Below, one piece after another: positions 1 to 7,271 of a stretch of DNA of 64,000 nt. Position numbers and translations under genes: made by a program. Numbering within the stretch: position 1 is the stretch's first letter; each line of letters starts with the position of its first letter. The notes under the pieces are model-generated. The model worked only from the letters and a program-made list of their open reading frames with translations, did not search any database and was not told where the DNA came from. Source of the DNA: Sutcliffiella sp. FSL R7-0096 (lineage in GTDB: Bacteria > Bacillota > Bacilli > Bacillales > Bacillaceae_I); NCBI RefSeq assembly GCF_038595065.1, contig NZ_CP152003.1:910001-974000 (forward strand), written 5' to 3'.

Positions 1-15
1 TTTTACTTCGATCAT
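1..15 (-). CDS. 5' end of a gene running off the left edge
   Basis: On the minus strand an ATG at 15 is preceded by GAAGGTGA, a good ribosome binding site at 5 nt spacing. It opens a frame reading M-I-E-V-K before the window ends. The product cannot be identified from five residues. An ATG six bases upstream (21) is in frame but overlaps the binding site. Transcription would run out of the window. Confidence 0.4.
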
Positions 16-113
16 GGTCATCACCTTCACGTTTCCGAAAAATTTCCTGACCTATTAAGGGTGCCACTTTCTGTAACGGAATGCAACTGGTTAGTTTAAA
101 CAATTGAAAAAAG

Positions 114-141
114 CTCTCTCACATAATTTCTAGTGAGAGAG
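114..141 (-). terminator. Distal terminator hairpin flanking element A copy 1
   Basis: Inverted repeat CTCTCTCAC/GTGAGAGAG around a 10-nt loop. Read on the minus strand it is followed by a run of six T, so it can terminate transcription of the gene at 407-754 after the polymerase has crossed element A. It is a 24/28 match to the hairpin at 373-400 on the other side of the element. Confidence 0.6.
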
Positions 142-144
142 CTT

Positions 145-372
145 CAGACTGTTGACAAACCCAATTTATTTTTAAAATTGCGTATAATTGTTGATCTACG
201 TTTCAGACGCTTCGCTTATCCAGAGGGCGGTCCGGGAGCCTCCTCGGGCTACGCCCTGCTGGGTCTCCCATGTCCCTTCCTCCCGCAGGAGTCTACGCGT
301 CTTCCACTACGATCAACATAGTTATTTATTGCATACCTTGAAGATTAAAATAACTTTGTCTACACACTGAAG
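145..372. repeat. Element A, copy 1 (contains a B core)
   Basis: Begins CAGACTGTTGACAAA and ends TTTGTCTACACACTG, which are imperfect inverted repeats (12/15). The centre (about 195-318) is a GC-rich element B core running from GTTGATC to GATCAAC. The whole sits between two near-copies of one terminator hairpin (114-141 and 373-400). The same ends recur at 50815 and 52737. There is no coding frame of note; short frames across it are a by-product of the palindromic GC-rich core. It is probably a non-autonomous mobile element or a structured 3' UTR element. Confidence 0.7.
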
Positions 373-400
373 CCCTCTCACATAACCTCTTGTGAGAGAG
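373..400 (-). terminator. Proximal terminator hairpin flanking element A copy 1
   Basis: CCCTCTCAC/GTGAGAGAG hairpin seven bases beyond the stop of the gene at 407-754. It differs from the copy at 114-141 at four positions. On the minus strand it lacks the T-run that follows the distal copy, so read-through into element A is likely. Confidence 0.55.
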
Positions 401-406
401 CGTTTG

Positions 407-754
407 TTATATCCCGATAAAGAAATACTGCTTATCGGAGCGTTCTATTGTTGAGACCTGATTAGTATAATCAACCCAGAATACTTGTTGCATCCTGTCG
501 AGAGTGTCTTTTTTTATCTCCTGCTCAATCTCGACCATCAGTTCACGTGCTGTTTCCACAGGTATTTGGAAATGCTCTGCTGCCTGCACGTATGGATGAT
601 GTTTCACCAGTAGATCAAAATATTGATCAGGGGTTTCCGCTTGTTCTTCATAAGCATATTCCACATCCTGAACAAAGTGATAGAAAAGTTGCTTTTCAGG
701 GGGAAGCCCCGCCACACTGCATTTTATAAGGTATCTATATAAGCTTTCCTTCAT
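407..754 (-). CDS. Conserved-looking hypothetical protein
   Basis: A 115-residue acidic protein that I do not recognise. It is predicted soluble and mostly helical, with no signal peptide, membrane segment or cysteine cluster. The C-terminal half (VQAAEHFQIPVETARELMVE) resembles the helix-turn-helix spacing of small DNA-binding proteins, but this is only suggestive. I chose ATG at 754 because GAGG lies 8 nt upstream; a GTG three codons earlier overlaps that site. The gene is transcribed leftward, away from rpsN, and ends in the terminator pair around element A. Its function is unknown. Confidence 0.65.
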   Translation of the reverse strand: MKESLYRYLIKCSVAGLPPEKQLFYHFVQDVEYAYEEQAETPDQYFDLLVKHHPYVQAAEHFQIPVETARELMVEIEQEIKKDTLDRMQQVFWVDYTNQVSTIERSDKQYFFIGI

Positions 755-823
755 CTGTAACACCTCATCATCTGTTCCGGGTTTTTACCATCATATGCAA
801 AGTTCGTGTTAAAAGACGTTTTA

Positions 824-1093
824 TTACCAACTTGCCTTCTTCACACCAGGAACCTGACCCTTATGAGCAAACTCACGGAATGCAATACGTGACATTTTGA
901 ATTTACGGATATAACCCCGCGGTCTGCCAGTTACCTCACAACGATTTTTCAGGCGGGTAGGGGAAGAGTCGCGTGGCAACTTGCGAAGGCCTTCGATATC
1001 ACCTTTTGCTTTTAATTCTCTGCGAATTTCTGCATATTGCTCAACCAGTTGCTGACGTTTTCTTTCTTTTGCTACTTTTGATTTTTTTGCCAT
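824..1093 (-). CDS. rpsN: Alternative (zinc-independent) 30S ribosomal protein S14
   Basis: An 89-residue protein matching the long C-minus form of S14: a basic N terminus, [36 protein letters not shown] and a C-terminal KKASW. The zinc-binding form has two CxxC pairs and about 61 residues; this one has neither, so it needs no zinc. In B. subtilis the equivalent (YhzA/RpsNB) replaces the zinc form under zinc starvation and is repressed by Zur. A Zur-type palindrome sits just upstream (1118-1136), supporting the same control here. It is a single gene, lying apart from the ribosomal protein operons, as is typical of the paralogue. Confidence 0.95.
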   Translation of the reverse strand: MAKKSKVAKERKRQQLVEQYAEIRRELKAKGDIEGLRKLPRDSSPTRLKNRCEVTGRPRGYIRKFKMSRIAFREFAHKGQVPGVKKASW

Positions 1094-1475
1094 GAATGAT
1101 ACCTCTCCTTTTATGATAATAGTAATCGTTACGATTTATTAAATCATATATTACTTACGAATTCAAATAAAAAGTGTGGGCAATAAATTCTTTATACTGG
1201 TTTATCTGGATGCTAAGTGCACATTCACCAACAGCAAAAGCCCCAATCCCTACAAAATAATTTTTACTCGTTCTATGTCAGAATGGTATAATTAAATAAA
1301 GGTCAGCCTAAGCAGTGTTCCTTTGTTTAGGTTTATAACTAAAAAAGTCCAGATACCGAATTTTTACTCGCTAATAACAATAATTTTTTAAGAAAAGAAC
1401 TTAGGTTTTTTTATTTTTCTATAGGGGTACACCCCTTTACATATGACTTATCTACTGACGGAGTGATGATTATTT
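1094..1475. other. Intergenic region between rpsN and pssA
   Basis: A 382-bp divergent spacer. It holds the Zur box, a degenerate element C copy at about 1313-1403 (recognisable by AAAAAGTCCAGATACCGAATTTT and AAGAAAAGAAC), and a GGGGTACACCCC inverted repeat at about 1425. No gene is seen. Confidence 0.5.
1118..1136. promoter_or_regulatory. Zur-type operator of the S14 paralogue
   Basis: The plus strand reads AATAGTAATCGTTACGATT. It is a 8-3-8 inverted repeat matching the Bacillus Zur pattern AATCGTAA-N3-TTACGATT with one mismatch in one arm. It lies 25-43 nt upstream of the rpsN start, where it would overlap the promoter. Confidence 0.7.
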
Positions 1476-2189
1476 ATGCAAATGCGGACGCGTCTTATTA
1501 AAAGTATCCCCAACATGTTCACACTGGGGAATTTATTTTGCGGTTTCTTATCGATCGGCTTTGCCGCAAAAGGAGAATACAGTAATGCAGCTATTTTAAT
1601 CCTTATCGGGATGATGTTAGATAGTATGGACGGACGTCTGGCTAGAATGTTGAATGCAGACGGGGAATTAGGTAAAGAACTCGATTCCTTGGCTGACGTT
1701 GTTACATTTGGTGTGGCACCTTCCTTTTTAGTTTATTATACTTATTTTTATCAGTTCGGCTTACTAGGTATGGCCATTGCAGGCTTGTTTCCGCTATTCG
1801 GTGCCTACAGATTGGCGCGTTTTAACATTAGTACAACCAAATCTTCCGGAAAATACTTCACAGGGGTTCCGATCACCGCAGCTGGTGGTATCCTTGCACT
1901 GTTGACTCTCTTCGGAAACTTTATCCCACAGATTGTAACAACGGTCATTTTCACTGCGTTTTGTTTCCTGATGGTCAGCAAAATAAAGATCCCAAGCTTC
2001 AAAGATGTTCCACTTCCAAAGTATGGAACAATTGTCACGTTATTTTTGGGAGCGTCTTTATTTATTGTTTATAAAGGGACTTATGCACAATATCCTTATT
2101 TGATTTATATCGCCATTCCATTATACATTGCTTATCTTGCATACAGATTTGTTAAAGTGCGAGGGAAAAATAGGCGGGAGACGGACTGA
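1476..2189 (+). CDS. pssA: CDP-diacylglycerol-serine O-phosphatidyltransferase
   Basis: A 237-residue integral membrane enzyme that makes phosphatidylserine from CDP-diacylglycerol and L-serine, the precursor of phosphatidylethanolamine. The complete CDP-alcohol phosphatidyltransferase signature is present: D49-x2-D52-G53-x2-A56-R57-x8-G66-x3-D70-x3-D74, which binds metal and the CDP group. Around it are six to eight hydrophobic segments and a basic tail (VKVRGKNRRE). The start is set by GGAGTGAT upstream of ATG 1476; ATG at 1482 is possible. No decarboxylase gene (psd) follows; the gene ends in its own terminator. Confidence 0.92.
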   Translation: MQMRTRLIKSIPNMFTLGNLFCGFLSIGFAAKGEYSNAAILILIGMMLDSMDGRLARMLNADGELGKELDSLADVVTFGVAPSFLVYYTYFYQFGLLGMAIAGLFPLFGAYRLARFNISTTKSSGKYFTGVPITAAGGILALLTLFGNFIPQIVTTVIFTAFCFLMVSKIKIPSFKDVPLPKYGTIVTLFLGASLFIVYKGTYAQYPYLIYIAIPLYIAYLAYRFVKVRGKNRRETD

Positions 2190-2204
2190 TAACGTTCGAA
2201 TCGT

Positions 2205-2248
2205 AAACCGAGTAGTAAATCGACAAGATTTTGCTGCTCGGTTTTTTA
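2205..2248 (+). terminator. Terminator of pssA
   Basis: Imperfect stem AAACCGAG...CTCGGTTT followed by TTTT, starting 16 nt after the pssA stop. Confidence 0.8.
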
Positions 2249-2357
2249 TATGCTTTTTTTCCTAAAGGAAAGGGAAATTTTACTTAATGTTGAAATTTAC
2301 TAAATGGGTAGCATGTATCCTGGGAGTATACCAAATGATTTATTAAGGAGAATGACA

Positions 2358-2870
2358 ATGAATTTAAGAACCAATAGGTTATTGATAAGGGAATTTAACG
2401 AGAAGGATTGGGAAGCAGTCTATGAATACACATCCAAGGAAGAGGTTATGAATTATATACCTGGAGGGATTCATTCAAAAGAAAAAGCAAAAAAATTTGT
2501 AATTGAAAACGAAGGTGCTGAGGCCGAAAATTATGCTGTTGTGGAAACAGAGAGTAATGGGGTCATAGGTCATATAGTTTTTCATAAATATTTTGGAGGT
2601 CACACATATGAGATTGGGTGGGTGTTTAATCCATCCTACCAAGGCAGTGGGTATGCTACCGAAGCAGCCAAGGAAGTGCTGGCTTATGGATTTAATCAAC
2701 TAGGTTTACATAGGATCATCGCAACATGTCAGCCTGAGAACATTCCTTCCTATCGTGTGATGGAGAAGATTGGTATGAGAAGAGAAGGATTTTTCAAGAA
2801 ATGTATCCCAAATGGTGAGGATTGGTGGGACGAGTATTATTACGCTATATTGCAAGAAGAATGGAAATAA
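2358..2870 (+). CDS. GNAT N-acetyltransferase, RimJ/RimL type
   Basis: A 170-residue acetyl-CoA-dependent acetyltransferase. It opens LRTNRLLIREFNEKDWEAVYEY, typical of the RimJ/RimL-like Acetyltransf_3 fold. The acetyl-CoA-binding stretch YQGSGYATEAAKEVLAY (Q/R-x-x-G-x-A pattern) is near residue 97, and ENIPSYRVMEKIGMRREG, the conserved strand-helix near the C terminus, follows. The substrate cannot be read from sequence; relatives modify ribosomal protein N termini, antibiotics or small amines. AAGGAG lies 7 nt before ATG 2358, so the earlier in-frame starts are unlikely. It stands as a single gene. Confidence 0.85.
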   Translation: MNLRTNRLLIREFNEKDWEAVYEYTSKEEVMNYIPGGIHSKEKAKKFVIENEGAEAENYAVVETESNGVIGHIVFHKYFGGHTYEIGWVFNPSYQGSGYATEAAKEVLAYGFNQLGLHRIIATCQPENIPSYRVMEKIGMRREGFFKKCIPNGEDWWDEYYYAILQEEWK

Positions 2871-2890
2871 AACGTTAAATAATCTTTCCC

Positions 2891-2921
2891 TTGAACTTTA
2901 CGTTAACGTCAATGCTAAACT
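2891..2921 (+). promoter_or_regulatory. MerR-type promoter with palindromic operator
   Basis: A -35 TTGAAC (2891-2896) and a -10 TAAACT (2916-2921) are separated by 19 bp, the long spacer characteristic of MerR-family promoters. The spacer contains the near-palindrome TTTACGTTAACGTCAA (2897-2912), with a perfect ACGTTAACGT core. It lies 39 nt upstream of the MerR gene that it probably controls. Confidence 0.7.
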
Positions 2922-2959
2922 GTTACTATCTATATTTTCTGAAAAAAGGAAGGTTCTTC

Positions 2960-3340
2960 ATGTACACGATCTCACAGCTAGCGAAGGAATTCGATATATC
3001 CACCAGAACCGTCCGCTATTATGAGGAGCTGGGCCTCCTTGAACCGGCTCGATCGGAAGGCAATCAGCGGCTATTCTCCAAAAAGGAGTATGCCCGCTTG
3101 AAGCTGATAATCAGGGGCAAGCGGTACGGCTTTCAACTCGATGAAATCAAAGAGATGGTCACCTTGTTTGATAAAGACCGCACCGGCACGAAGCAACTTG
3201 AAAAGACGATTGAATATGGCACACAGAAAATAGCGGAAGTGGAAGAGCGGATTCGAGAGCTAACCGAACTGAAAGAGGAAATGAAGGAGCTTCTCACAGA
3301 TTTTCAAAATAGATTGGGAGGGGAACCGCATGACACGTAA
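2960..3340 (+). CDS. MerR-family transcriptional regulator
   Basis: A 126-residue regulator. The N-terminal winged helix-turn-helix (MYTISQLAKEFDISTRTVRYYEELGLL) is followed by the MerR wing (SEGNQRLFSKKEYARL) and a long coiled-coil dimerisation helix at about residues 75-115. There is no cysteine-rich metal site, so a small-molecule or acyl-CoA-type signal is more likely than a metal. LiuR-like regulators of fatty and branched-chain acid degradation have this size and a similar operator. AAAGGAAGG precedes ATG 2960; an upstream in-frame start at 2891 would include promoter sequence. Its stop overlaps the start of the acyl-CoA dehydrogenase by 11 nt, so the two are co-transcribed. Confidence 0.9.
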   Translation: MYTISQLAKEFDISTRTVRYYEELGLLEPARSEGNQRLFSKKEYARLKLIIRGKRYGFQLDEIKEMVTLFDKDRTGTKQLEKTIEYGTQKIAEVEERIRELTELKEEMKELLTDFQNRLGGEPHDT

Positions 3341-5033
3341 TTTTTTCACAGAGGATAAGCATCTGCAACATGTTCTGAAACAGCACTTAAAACCGGAGTT
3401 CTACGAGTGGGCGGAGAAAGAGCTCACAGAATTTGGGGAGAGTTGTGCAAATGAAATTGATGAGCGTGCGATACACACCGATCGGGAAGGTCAGCCCAAG
3501 CTCATTAAATACAATAAATTGGGGGAGGACATTTCCGAAGTTTGGGTGAACGAAGGGTACAAGAAGACCGTCGAGGAAACTTATAATAGAGGGATTGTCG
3601 GGTATGTGCACAAGGAAATCCCTGAGCTCGGCCAACAAGGAAACTATCTTTATTCCTACGCACAAGGTTACCTCCTTTCCCAAACCGAACCAGGATTCTA
3701 CTGTCCAGTCACGCTAACCATGGCTACTGCATATCTTTTAGACCATTATGCTGATCAGCACATTAAGGATAAATTCCTGCCTCATGTCATTTCAACTGGA
3801 GAAGTGGAGCTCTTTGAGGGAGCAACCTTTCTAACTGAACGACAGGGTGGGTCCGATGTAGGGGCCAACGAGACGAAGGCGGTACGCAATTCGGACGGAA
3901 GCACCTATCTTTTGACCGGTGAAAAGTATTTTGCCTCCAATGCTGGGCAGTGTGGTGTAGCTATGGTGTTGGCGAGAATGGAAGGAGCGCCAAAAGGGAC
4001 GAAGGGGCTCAGCCTGTTTGCTGTGCCTTGGCGGAAGGAAGATGGAAGCGGCAAGTTGAATGGCATTGAAATTAGGCGCCTGAAGGATAAGCTCGGCGTC
4101 CGTGCAGTGCCTTCAGCGGAAGTTCTTTTCCATGATGCTGAGGGATACCTTGTTGGGGAACCGTCCAAAGGTATCTATTATATGATGGAAGCTTTGAACC
4201 TGTCGCGTGTTTGCAATGCAATTGCGTCGATCGGGATCATGCAAAGAGCATACACGGAAGCACGCAACTATGCGACGAGCCGTGTGACGTTTGGCGATCA
4301 ATTAATCAATTTTCCGATGATCCGTGAATCATTGGTGGATATGGCTGTAAAGCAAGAGGTGGAAACGAGTGCGATGTTTGAGCTAGTTGCACTTTTTGAC
4401 CGGGTCATGCGAAAAGAAAGCAAACAAGTGTCAGAAGAAGAGGTCATCCTGAACCGATTGCTGATCGCCCTTTTGAAAAAAGAAACCGCAGAGCAGGCAG
4501 TACACTTTTCCCATGAAGCAATTGAAATGCACGGAGGAAATGGATTTATTGAGGATTTCGTGACGCCAAGGCTGCTGCGAGATGCCCAAGTGTTGACGGT
4601 ATGGGAGGGAACAGCGAATATTCTCGGTATGGAAGTGCTGAGGTTGATGGGTAGATTCAAGGTGGACCGCATTTTCATAGATGCTATGAGAAAAAGGCTT
4701 TCTGCTATTGATACCTTGGAAACCCCCATGAAGGAACCGGTCGAACAGGCTTTGATAAGACTGCAGGAGCTTTGTGATTTTACAGGCAGTTGTGCTCCTG
4801 AGATTCAGACCGTCTACTCCAAAAAGATTGCCAGTTTGATGGTGAAGATTTTTGAGAGCTTGGTGGCATTAGAGGGTGCAAATACTGGTGATGTCCGTGA
4901 AAAGGCGAAGGCGAAATTGTTCCTGCAGGTGAGCTGGAAGGATTCCGACTTGTGGTTTGACAGGGATAATAAGAAGCTGGAATACTTCGACTTGATCGTG
5001 AACTGGGAAGAGAGCATGGTTGGTGCGGAGTAA
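3330..5033 (+). CDS. Acyl-CoA dehydrogenase, AidB-like
   Basis: A 567-residue flavoprotein. It has the AidB-type signature TERQGGSDVGANET near residue 168 (FAD-binding middle domain), then LTGEKYFASNAG, RRLKDKLGVRAVPSAEV, and the C-terminal helical domain ending EMHGGNGFIEDFVTPRLLRD and VWEGTANILGMEVLR. Length and motifs fit E. coli AidB (541 aa) better than the roughly 380-residue beta-oxidation dehydrogenases. AidB-like proteins bind FAD, and some bind DNA. Here the coupling to a MerR regulator with a LiuR-like operator suggests inducible fatty or branched-chain acyl-CoA oxidation; that role is inferred. Element C begins seven bases after the stop. Confidence 0.88.
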   Translation: MTRNFFTEDKHLQHVLKQHLKPEFYEWAEKELTEFGESCANEIDERAIHTDREGQPKLIKYNKLGEDISEVWVNEGYKKTVEETYNRGIVGYVHKEIPELGQQGNYLYSYAQGYLLSQTEPGFYCPVTLTMATAYLLDHYADQHIKDKFLPHVISTGEVELFEGATFLTERQGGSDVGANETKAVRNSDGSTYLLTGEKYFASNAGQCGVAMVLARMEGAPKGTKGLSLFAVPWRKEDGSGKLNGIEIRRLKDKLGVRAVPSAEVLFHDAEGYLVGEPSKGIYYMMEALNLSRVCNAIASIGIMQRAYTEARNYATSRVTFGDQLINFPMIRESLVDMAVKQEVETSAMFELVALFDRVMRKESKQVSEEEVILNRLLIALLKKETAEQAVHFSHEAIEMHGGNGFIEDFVTPRLLRDAQVLTVWEGTANILGMEVLRLMGRFKVDRIFIDAMRKRLSAIDTLETPMKEPVEQALIRLQELCDFTGSCAPEIQTVYSKKIASLMVKIFESLVALEGANTGDVREKAKAKLFLQVSWKDSDLWFDRDNKKLEYFDLIVNWEESMVGAE

Positions 5034-5039
5034 TATAAA

Positions 5040-5169
5040 GGCTAATATCGTAAACTTTGTTGCTCTTACGTATTTAAAAACCAACCGTTATATACAGCGA
5101 TGTAAGCACTAAAAAGTCCAATTTTCGACTTTTTACTAGTGAAGAGCAACAATCTTTGAGAAAAGAACC
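5040..5169 (+). repeat. Element C copy
   Basis: Starts GGCTAATATCGTAAACTTTGTTGCTCTTACG and ends with AGAGCAACAATCTTTGAGAAAAGAACC, which are inverted relative to each other. It contains the internal hairpin AAAAAGTCCAATTTTCGACTTTTT. It matches copies at 16064, 16253, 31053, 55226 and 60572. It lies between the acyl-CoA dehydrogenase and the convergent carrier gene. Confidence 0.7.
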
Positions 5170-5176
5170 TATATAA

Positions 5177-5205
5177 AACAGGCAGCCTACCAAAGGCTGC
5201 CTGTT
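5177..5205 (-). terminator. Terminator of the CstA-type carrier gene
   Basis: Perfect stem AACAGGCAGCC/GGCTGCCTGTT with a short loop, followed on the minus strand by TTTTAT. It may also stop transcripts from the left. Confidence 0.8.
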
Positions 5206-5217
5206 ATCATTCTCAAG

Positions 5218-6654
5218 CTATGCAACACGCTTTTCCACACCGTCAGACTTTTCTTTATGATGCTTCACAACTTGGCTAACAAACCAACCCAATACAACCA
5301 AGGTTAATACGGATCCTAGAATCAGGGAAATATTATAATTCATCCCCAAACCTTCTGGCGCGTAGAAGATATACGTACAGACTACGCCTGTCATGAACAG
5401 TGCTGGCACACTCGCGATCCAGTGGAATTTGTGCTCTTTTAGTAGATATATGGCTGCGGTCCAGAGCATTACGGTTGCTACAAGCTGGTTCGTCCATCCT
5501 ACATATCTCCAAAGGAACGTATAGTCGATAGTAGCAAGGAAAAGTGCTGGTGCTGCCAATAATAACGTTACCAAAAGGACTTTTACTTTCCCTTCCATGT
5601 TAAAGAACTTGGAGAACACTTCTGTCAAAATCATACGAGAGGAGCGAAGTGCTGTATCTCCCGTTGTGATCGGCAGGATGATGACTCCTAGTATTGCAAG
5701 GATCCCACCAAGTGTCCCTAGTAGGGAAATGGAAATTTCGTTGACTACATAGGACGGTCCGCCAATCGCAAGTGCATCTTGCAGCCCGCCTGTACCGTTG
5801 AAAAATGTCATGCCTGCTGCTGCCCAGACAAGGGCGATTACGCCTTCTGTAATCATTGCTCCGTAGAAGATTTTACGTCCATGGGATTCTTTCTTCATCG
5901 TGCAGGCGACAATAGGACTTTGTGTACAATGAAAGCCGGAAATTGCCCCACAAGAGATGGTGACCATCAAGAGCGGCCAGATTGGAAGTTCCTGTGGATG
6001 TAAGTTTGCAAATGTTAGGTTCGGAATCTGCTTATCTGTGAATAAAAGTGCAACAGCAATGGCAACAGCCATGAACAGCAGGATCGCACCAAGTAAGGGA
6101 TATATTTTACCGATTACTCGATTGACAGGTAATAGAGTAGCCAATAAAAAATACCCGAAAATCAATAGTAGGGCCATCATGAAGCTAAGCGGAGTCAATT
6201 GGGCAATCAATTGGGCGGGTCCAGCTGTGAAGGCCGCCGCCACAAGTACCATCAACACAAGCGAAACGACATAGATACAAGACTTCACAACATTCCCTAA
6301 GTATTTTCCAACGATGGTTGGATATTGGGCCCCATTGTGTCGTAAGGATAACATTCCCGAAAAATAATCATGTACTGCGCCAGCAAAGATACAGCCGACA
6401 ACAATCCAGATGAACGCGACCGGCCCATATAATGCACCAAGCACAGCCCCGTAAATGGGTCCCAACCCGGCGATATTCAATAGCTGGATCAGGTTCCCCT
6501 TCCACCATGGCATGGGAACGAAATCAAAGTTGTCCCTTTTTGTATAGGCCGGAGTAGGATTCTGATCATCAATCACAAAAACTCGTTCTACGAATTTAGA
6601 ATAAAAGATATAACCTAGAACTAGAAAAATAAGTGCGCCAAAAAATGTGATCAT
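5218..6654 (-). CDS. cstA: CstA-family carbon starvation carrier (peptide/pyruvate uptake)
   Basis: A 478-residue polytopic membrane protein. The CstA core is clear: FVPMPWWKGNLIQLLNIAG, GPIYGAVLGALYGPVAFIWI, GAVHDYFSGMLSLRHNGAQYP, SGFHCTQSPIVACTM and LPITTGDTALRSSRMIL. Characterised relatives (CstA, BtsT) take up pyruvate or peptides when carbon is scarce. It is shorter than E. coli CstA (about 700 aa) and B. subtilis CstA (about 600 aa), so it belongs to the short subgroup; transport specificity is not readable. The start has GGGGGAGAACATC before ATG. A partial catabolite-repression (cre) site lies about 100 nt upstream, fitting carbon control. Confidence 0.85.
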   Translation of the reverse strand: MITFFGALIFLVLGYIFYSKFVERVFVIDDQNPTPAYTKRDNFDFVPMPWWKGNLIQLLNIAGLGPIYGAVLGALYGPVAFIWIVVGCIFAGAVHDYFSGMLSLRHNGAQYPTIVGKYLGNVVKSCIYVVSLVLMVLVAAAFTAGPAQLIAQLTPLSFMMALLLIFGYFLLATLLPVNRVIGKIYPLLGAILLFMAVAIAVALLFTDKQIPNLTFANLHPQELPIWPLLMVTISCGAISGFHCTQSPIVACTMKKESHGRKIFYGAMITEGVIALVWAAAGMTFFNGTGGLQDALAIGGPSYVVNEISISLLGTLGGILAILGVIILPITTGDTALRSSRMILTEVFSKFFNMEGKVKVLLVTLLLAAPALFLATIDYTFLWRYVGWTNQLVATVMLWTAAIYLLKEHKFHWIASVPALFMTGVVCTYIFYAPEGLGMNYNISLILGSVLTLVVLGWFVSQVVKHHKEKSDGVEKRVA

Positions 6655-6756
6655 GATGTTCTCCCCCTGTTGTTTAAAAATTATAATTTCAAATATTCTA
6701 TCATGTTTACAGGGGAAAACAACAGATTAATCAGAAAAATTAAAACTTTTTGTTAA

Positions 6757-6770
6757 ATAAACCGTTTTCA
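6757..6770. promoter_or_regulatory. Possible CcpA (cre) site
   Basis: The minus strand reads TGAAAACGGTTTAT, matching 12 of 14 positions of the cre pattern TGWAANCGNTWNCA; the last two bases are wrong. It sits between the CstA-type gene and the divergent small HTH gene. Confidence 0.35.
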
Positions 6771-6853
6771 TGTCGGATTATTGGATTTTTAGGGGATGTA
6801 AGTCTATTTTGTGGTAAGCTAGTAAGTATATTGAAATAAAGAGAAGTGATCTT

Positions 6854-7084
6854 ATGTATTTATCAATAAAAGAGACAGCGGAATACCTTTCCTGTTCAGA
6901 AGCATATGTCAAAACACTGATACAGGAGAAGAAAATACGTGCATTATTCGATGGCGAGGACTACTTAATCAACAAAGAACAATTCACAACACATATGAAA
7001 CAAATGGAGAAGTACAAGGAACTTGTTGAAGAGGTCAGAAACGAACCAATTCCAGAAGATATTGATATAAAGGATGAAGATTGA
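6854..7084 (+). CDS. Small excisionase-type helix-turn-helix protein
   Basis: A 76-residue protein with an Xis/MerR-like helix-turn-helix at residues 1-42 (YLSIKETAEYLSCSEAYVKTLI, then a basic stretch QEKKIRALF and a wing DGEDYLINKEQF) and an acidic tail. This HTH_17 fold is used by phage excisionases and by chromosomal regulators. No integrase, attachment site or phage gene is nearby, so a stand-alone regulator is the simpler reading. The start at ATG 6854 follows GAGAAGTGAT. It is a single gene ending in a strong terminator. Confidence 0.8.
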   Translation: MYLSIKETAEYLSCSEAYVKTLIQEKKIRALFDGEDYLINKEQFTTHMKQMEKYKELVEEVRNEPIPEDIDIKDED

Positions 7085-7088
7085 AAGA

Positions 7089-7118
7089 AAAGAGCACCTG
7101 TTAGCGGGTGCTCTTTTT
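7089..7118 (+). terminator. Terminator after the small HTH gene
   Basis: Stem AGAGCACC...GGTGCTCT followed by TTTTT, four bases after the stop. Confidence 0.85.
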
Positions 7119-7143
7119 ATTGGGGTGATCCAGCCAAATCTCT

Positions 7144-7180
7144 TGACTACTTATTATTAAATGTTTAAACTCTTAAACAT
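7144..7180 (+). promoter_or_regulatory. Promoter with palindromic operator upstream of the aldehyde dehydrogenase
   Basis: TTGACT (7144-7149) and TAAACT (7166-7171) are spaced 16 bp. The -10 lies inside a perfect 8-4-8 inverted repeat, ATGTTTAA-N4-TTAAACAT (7161-7180), which has the form of a TetR- or MarR-type operator. The regulator is not in the immediate neighbourhood. Confidence 0.5.
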
Positions 7181-7271
7181 AATAACAAGGAAAAACTTGT
7201 CTAATTCATTCTAATTGTAAGAGAATAGAAATAACATAATCTGAATACATGAGAAACTGGAGGAACCTTGT

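Noticed and set aside
133-370. Two short plus-strand frames across element A copy 1
   Set aside because: They follow the palindromic, GC-rich core; similar frames appear in every A or B copy, and there is no ribosome binding site.
6854-7084. Prophage or integrative element marked by an excisionase
   Set aside because: The helix-turn-helix type is shared with ordinary regulators; no integrase, attachment repeat or phage gene lies nearby.
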